DNA from: CAYFUR01 sp964346275
GTDB taxonomy: Bacteria; Sumerlaeota; Sumerlaeia; SLMS01
Direction: 5' to 3'
DNA length: 15,107 bases
Assembly: GCA_964346275.1 (NCBI GenBank)
Contig: CAYFUR010000089.1
Span: 1-15,107, forward strand
Below the pieces are notes generated by a model. The model saw only the letters and a list, made by a program, of their open reading frames with translations. It was not told the DNA's origin and searched no databases. Positions 12,361 to 15,107 of the stretch are shown here, piece after piece (the first letter of the stretch is position 1; the number at the start of each line of letters is the position of its first letter). The translations under genes and the position numbers were made by a program.

Positions 12361-15012
12361 ATGTCCGAGTTGATTTCAGAAACAGTCGAAGCGGGAAAAA
12401 GCGGCTTCGTCCATCGAGCCCACCAGCTTGCGGGGGAACACCGAGCGATTCGTGAAGGCCGGCGTGCCGGATCGATGATAACGGCGAACGCCTGGCTGGG
12501 GGGATGGGGAGAAGTCTTTGCCCTTCCCCGCTGGCGCGGAGACAGCCGCTATCCCTATGGCAAAGAAGGTTTTAATTTCTGGGCGTATGCGTCTGGTTAT
12601 ATGCATGCGAACGAAGGCTTGCTTTCTTATTTCCAGCGTTCTGCGGAAGGACGCGAGCCGGCCATTGCGTTCTTTGCCGGGCTGCCGGAAAAGGAGGGCG
12701 ACTATACGCCGTTCCCCTTGCTTCAAGTGCCAAAGATGGCGGGTAATCCCAAGGCGGAAAGATGCACTGTCTTTACCCCCGCCGCGGTTTACTATCTGTG
12801 CGAGGTAATGGATTTACGTTTTACAGTTCGAGTCTTTGCAGGAAAAAATCGAAGCCTTTTCTTTTCTTTGCTGGCGGAAAACACGGGAGACAATCCCCGT
12901 CGCCTCTTTTTTTCCCACTTTATGAATCCGTTTCTCCGGCACCAGCTTCATGAAAGCGATGAAGACCGCTGGTTCAAGGAGATCCGAGTCGTTCCGGAAG
13001 AGGAGTGCTCCGGCGCCTTGCCCGGTTTTACCATTCGCGTCAATGAAGACAAGGACCGCCATTCCTCAATCACCCGGGCGGCATATATACGCCAGCGAGT
13101 GGAACTGGGGGGGAGGCTCGAAGCCGTTGAGGCGACCGCCTCCCGCTATCAGTTTGTGGGCGGCTCCCTGAGCAGCCTCCACACCCCTGAGTCGCTGTTT
13201 CGCGGCACTTTTGGAAGTCCGCAGCACGTTTGCACGTTCACGGAGTCAGCCATTGCGGGGGGGATCTATCATCTCGCTCTGGAGTCGAGGGGGACGTGCC
13301 GGTTAGACATGGAGTTTGGGGAAGCGACGAGCGAGGAAGAAGCAGGTAAGCTTTGCAGGGCGTCGCTCAACACCGGGGAGTTAGATGACGCGATCGAGGC
13401 ATCATCGAGGGAAGACCGGCGGCTGCACTCCGCCCTGCGGGCAACGATCTCCGCGCCGGAAGAAGGCTTTTTTCCCTCCGCCTCATTCAATTCCTTCTTC
13501 GAGTTTCTCAAGCGGCAGGTGGAGTTCTGCTCTCTCATCAAAGGGTATATACAGCTCGCACCGAATTCTCTTATTGGAATCCGGGATGTCTTTCAGGCTT
13601 TGGAAGCGCTGGCATTCTGGCAGCCGAAGGCAACGCGGGGAAAAATGCTGGAGGCGATGGAATACATGACGCCCGATGGGCGTTTTTTCCGCCAGTATTC
13701 CCTTCCGGAAAAGGGCGGATCTATTGGAAAGATGGATCTGCGCGAGTTCATCGACCAGGGAACCTGGGTGATCAGCGCTGTTTCAACGTATATTCGCCTT
13801 ACCGGCGATTTTGATTTTCTGAGAGAAGAGACGGCCTACCACGAGATCGTGGATGAGGACGCCGGGGCGGTGAGGCGGAGCCGCGAAACCGGCACCGTCC
13901 TCGCCCATCTGGATCGGGCCATGGACTACCTGCTCCGCAACCGCGACTCCGGAACAGGCTGTGTCCGTGCCTTGTACGGCGATTGGAACGACGCGTTGGA
14001 CGGCCTCGGTTTAACTCAAGAGCCTGGGAAGAAGTTTGGCTCGGGCGTCAGTGTGATGGCCACTTTGCAGACGCTTCAGAACGCGCGCGAAATGGCCGGA
14101 CTTCTTGCTGCTATCGATCGGTCAAAGTATAGACAAAGAATTGAGTCGCTGGAAAGGGCGTCGGTTGAAATAGAAGATGCCCTCAACCATTGGGCTCTCG
14201 TTCGTTCCGAGGAGAGAGATGAATTGCGGGTGCTGCATGGCTGGGGAGACGGCCGGCGCTATCTCGTTGGCGGGTTTTGCGATTCGGATGGTGCTGAACG
14301 CGACAGTCTCACGGCCACGGCTTACTGGGTGAATTCCGGGGTCTATGACAAGAAGACTTCCTTGCGGCCGCACATTCTGAAAGCCTTCGACCGGTTGGAC
14401 TCCAAGTACGGCCTGCGAACTTTCGCCCCCGCTTTTCCCCAGCACGCCAGCGGAGTGGGGCGGATCGGAAAGCTGCCGCCCGGAACCGCCGAGAACGGAG
14501 CCGTCTATATCCATGCCACCGCTTTTGCTCTTATTGCGCTGTTCAGGATGGGCGAGCCACGCCGCGCCTGGGACCAGCTCTTCAAGATCCTGCCTTTCAC
14601 ATCTTTGCACAAAACCTTGTCCCATTCCCCATTCGTGATGCCAAACTCCTACGGATATAATCCAGAATTATGTATAGATGGAGAGAACATGAATGACTGG
14701 CAGACGGGCAGTTCGAATGTCGTTCTGAAATGCCTTATCCGCTATGTGTTCGGCTTCGAGCCCGGCATGGATTCTCTCAGAATTCAACCCGCATCGTGGG
14801 CCCCTTTTGAGCACTTCGTTTTCCAGGCGGGATACCGTTCGACAGATGTCCACATTTCCTATCAGAACAAAAAGAGGGGGATGCGCGCTTACATCGTGAG
14901 CGGGAAGGAACGTCCCGCAGAGCGCGACGATGTCATGAGGATGGACGTGCTTTCCCTGCCGAGGGAGGAATTGGATGGCCTGGGTAGGATTGATATCGAA
15001 GTGATCGATTAA
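12361..15012 (+). CDS. GH94 family glycoside phosphorylase
   Basis: An 883-aa cytoplasmic enzyme with no signal peptide. Known GH94 members split beta-linked di- or oligosaccharides (cellobiose, chitobiose, laminaribiose, beta-1,2-glucan) with phosphate, releasing a sugar 1-phosphate. The expected order is present: N-terminal beta-sandwich (about 1-330), then an (alpha/alpha)6 barrel with G406-IRDVFQALEAL, a DQGTWVISAVSTYIRLTGD segment, and the general-acid region D541-W-N-D544. E711-N-G with H718 and Q-T782-G783-S match the regions that hold phosphate in characterised members, which favours phosphorylase over hydrolase. The C-terminal beta domain includes GMDSLRIQPASW. Length is slightly above cellobiose phosphorylase (about 800-820). 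The substrate cannot be assigned. It is the last gene of the operon, nine nt after the membrane protein, and its substrate should be what the transporter delivers. Confidence 0.9.
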   Translation: MSELISETVEAGKSGFVHRAHQLAGEHRAIREGRRAGSMITANAWLGGWGEVFALPRWRGDSRYPYGKEGFNFWAYASGYMHANEGLLSYFQRSAEGREPAIAFFAGLPEKEGDYTPFPLLQVPKMAGNPKAERCTVFTPAAVYYLCEVMDLRFTVRVFAGKNRSLFFSLLAENTGDNPRRLFFSHFMNPFLRHQLHESDEDRWFKEIRVVPEEECSGALPGFTIRVNEDKDRHSSITRAAYIRQRVELGGRLEAVEATASRYQFVGGSLSSLHTPESLFRGTFGSPQHVCTFTESAIAGGIYHLALESRGTCRLDMEFGEATSEEEAGKLCRASLNTGELDDAIEASSREDRRLHSALRATISAPEEGFFPSASFNSFFEFLKRQVEFCSLIKGYIQLAPNSLIGIRDVFQALEALAFWQPKATRGKMLEAMEYMTPDGRFFRQYSLPEKGGSIGKMDLREFIDQGTWVISAVSTYIRLTGDFDFLREETAYHEIVDEDAGAVRRSRETGTVLAHLDRAMDYLLRNRDSGTGCVRALYGDWNDALDGLGLTQEPGKKFGSGVSVMATLQTLQNAREMAGLLAAIDRSKYRQRIESLERASVEIEDALNHWALVRSEERDELRVLHGWGDGRRYLVGGFCDSDGAERDSLTATAYWVNSGVYDKKTSLRPHILKAFDRLDSKYGLRTFAPAFPQHASGVGRIGKLPPGTAENGAVYIHATAFALIALFRMGEPRRAWDQLFKILPFTSLHKTLSHSPFVMPNSYGYNPELCIDGENMNDWQTGSSNVVLKCLIRYVFGFEPGMDSLRIQPASWAPFEHFVFQAGYRSTDVHISYQNKKRGMRAYIVSGKERPAERDDVMRMDVLSLPREELDGLGRIDIEVID

Positions 15013-15107
15013 CTCGGGCGCTCAAGATCCTTGAGTCCTGCGAGCGAAACCGTGGTCGGCTCATTGAGGAAAAGGCCGCAGCCATCTGGCTGGACACTAC
15101 CAGCCCT
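15013..15107. other. Region after the operon: short hairpin, edge of window
   Basis: CTCAAG-ATC-CTTGAG (15021-15035) is a perfect 6-bp stem nine nt below the GH94 stop. No T-run follows, so I do not call a terminator. A frame from about 15012 to the edge is open and reads ...RLIEEKAAAIWLD..., but it has no ATG or convincing RBS in view. Confidence 0.4.

Noticed and set aside
15012..15107. Start of a further gene at the right edge
   Set aside because: One frame is open to the edge, but there is no ATG and no ribosome-binding site in view, so the call would be guesswork.
1..15107. CRISPR arrays, tRNA or rRNA genes, insertion sequences
   Set aside because: I saw no regularly spaced direct repeats, no cloverleaf or rRNA-like sequence, and no transposase or terminal inverted repeats flanking a gene.

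Overview
The window comes from a moderately GC-rich, Gram-negative-type bacterium that makes its living on polysaccharide. The pseudopilin at 3204-3815 carries the N-terminal block FTLIELLIVVAIIAILAAIA, an SHGPDR motif and a YDPTNGT..GDI tail. I associate that combination with environmental candidate phyla such as Sumerlaeota or Hydrogenedentota and with Lentisphaerae/Planctomycetes-type genomes. This placement is an inference from protein style, not a database match.

Layout. Positions 1-423 hold no gene I can defend, but they contain a cluster of short palindromes. A minus-strand block (424-3815) reads, in transcription order: a type II secretion/type IV pilus-like pseudopilin; a possible 21-codon bridging ORF; a secreted protein of two beta-rich carbohydrate-binding-like modules; a strong Rho-independent terminator; and a secreted protein joining a GH16-like domain (EIDFE motif) to a third copy of the same module. 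A 259-bp divergent intergenic region (3816-4074) contains a 23-bp inverted repeat that is a good operator candidate. From 4075 to 15012 seven plus-strand genes run with gaps of at most 21 nt or with short overlaps, as one operon: ROK-family regulator, secreted CBM9/DOMON-like plus GH18-like protein, sugar-binding lipoprotein, MalF-type permease, MalG-type permease with a large extracytoplasmic insertion, membrane-anchored protein with two tandem beta-sandwich-like domains and a cysteine-free thioredoxin-like tail, and a cytoplasmic GH94 phosphorylase.

How the genes may work together (inference). Secreted proteins bind and possibly cut a beta-linked polysaccharide (beta-glucan or chitin-like). 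The lipoprotein and two permeases import the oligosaccharide. The GH94 enzyme splits it with phosphate, saving ATP. The ROK protein senses a sugar and controls the divergent promoters. No transporter ATPase is present, so a shared MalK/MsmK-like ATPase elsewhere in the genome is expected. The substrate cannot be fixed from sequence: GH16-like motifs favour beta-glucan, while GH18-like motifs, a ROK regulator and GH94 would also fit chitobiose-type sugars.

The least ordinary elements are the beta-rich domain inserted in the MalG-type permease, the membrane protein with tandem beta domains and a thioredoxin-like tail, the ROK protein that lacks its zinc motif, and the 21-codon ORF joined to both neighbours by ATGA overlaps.
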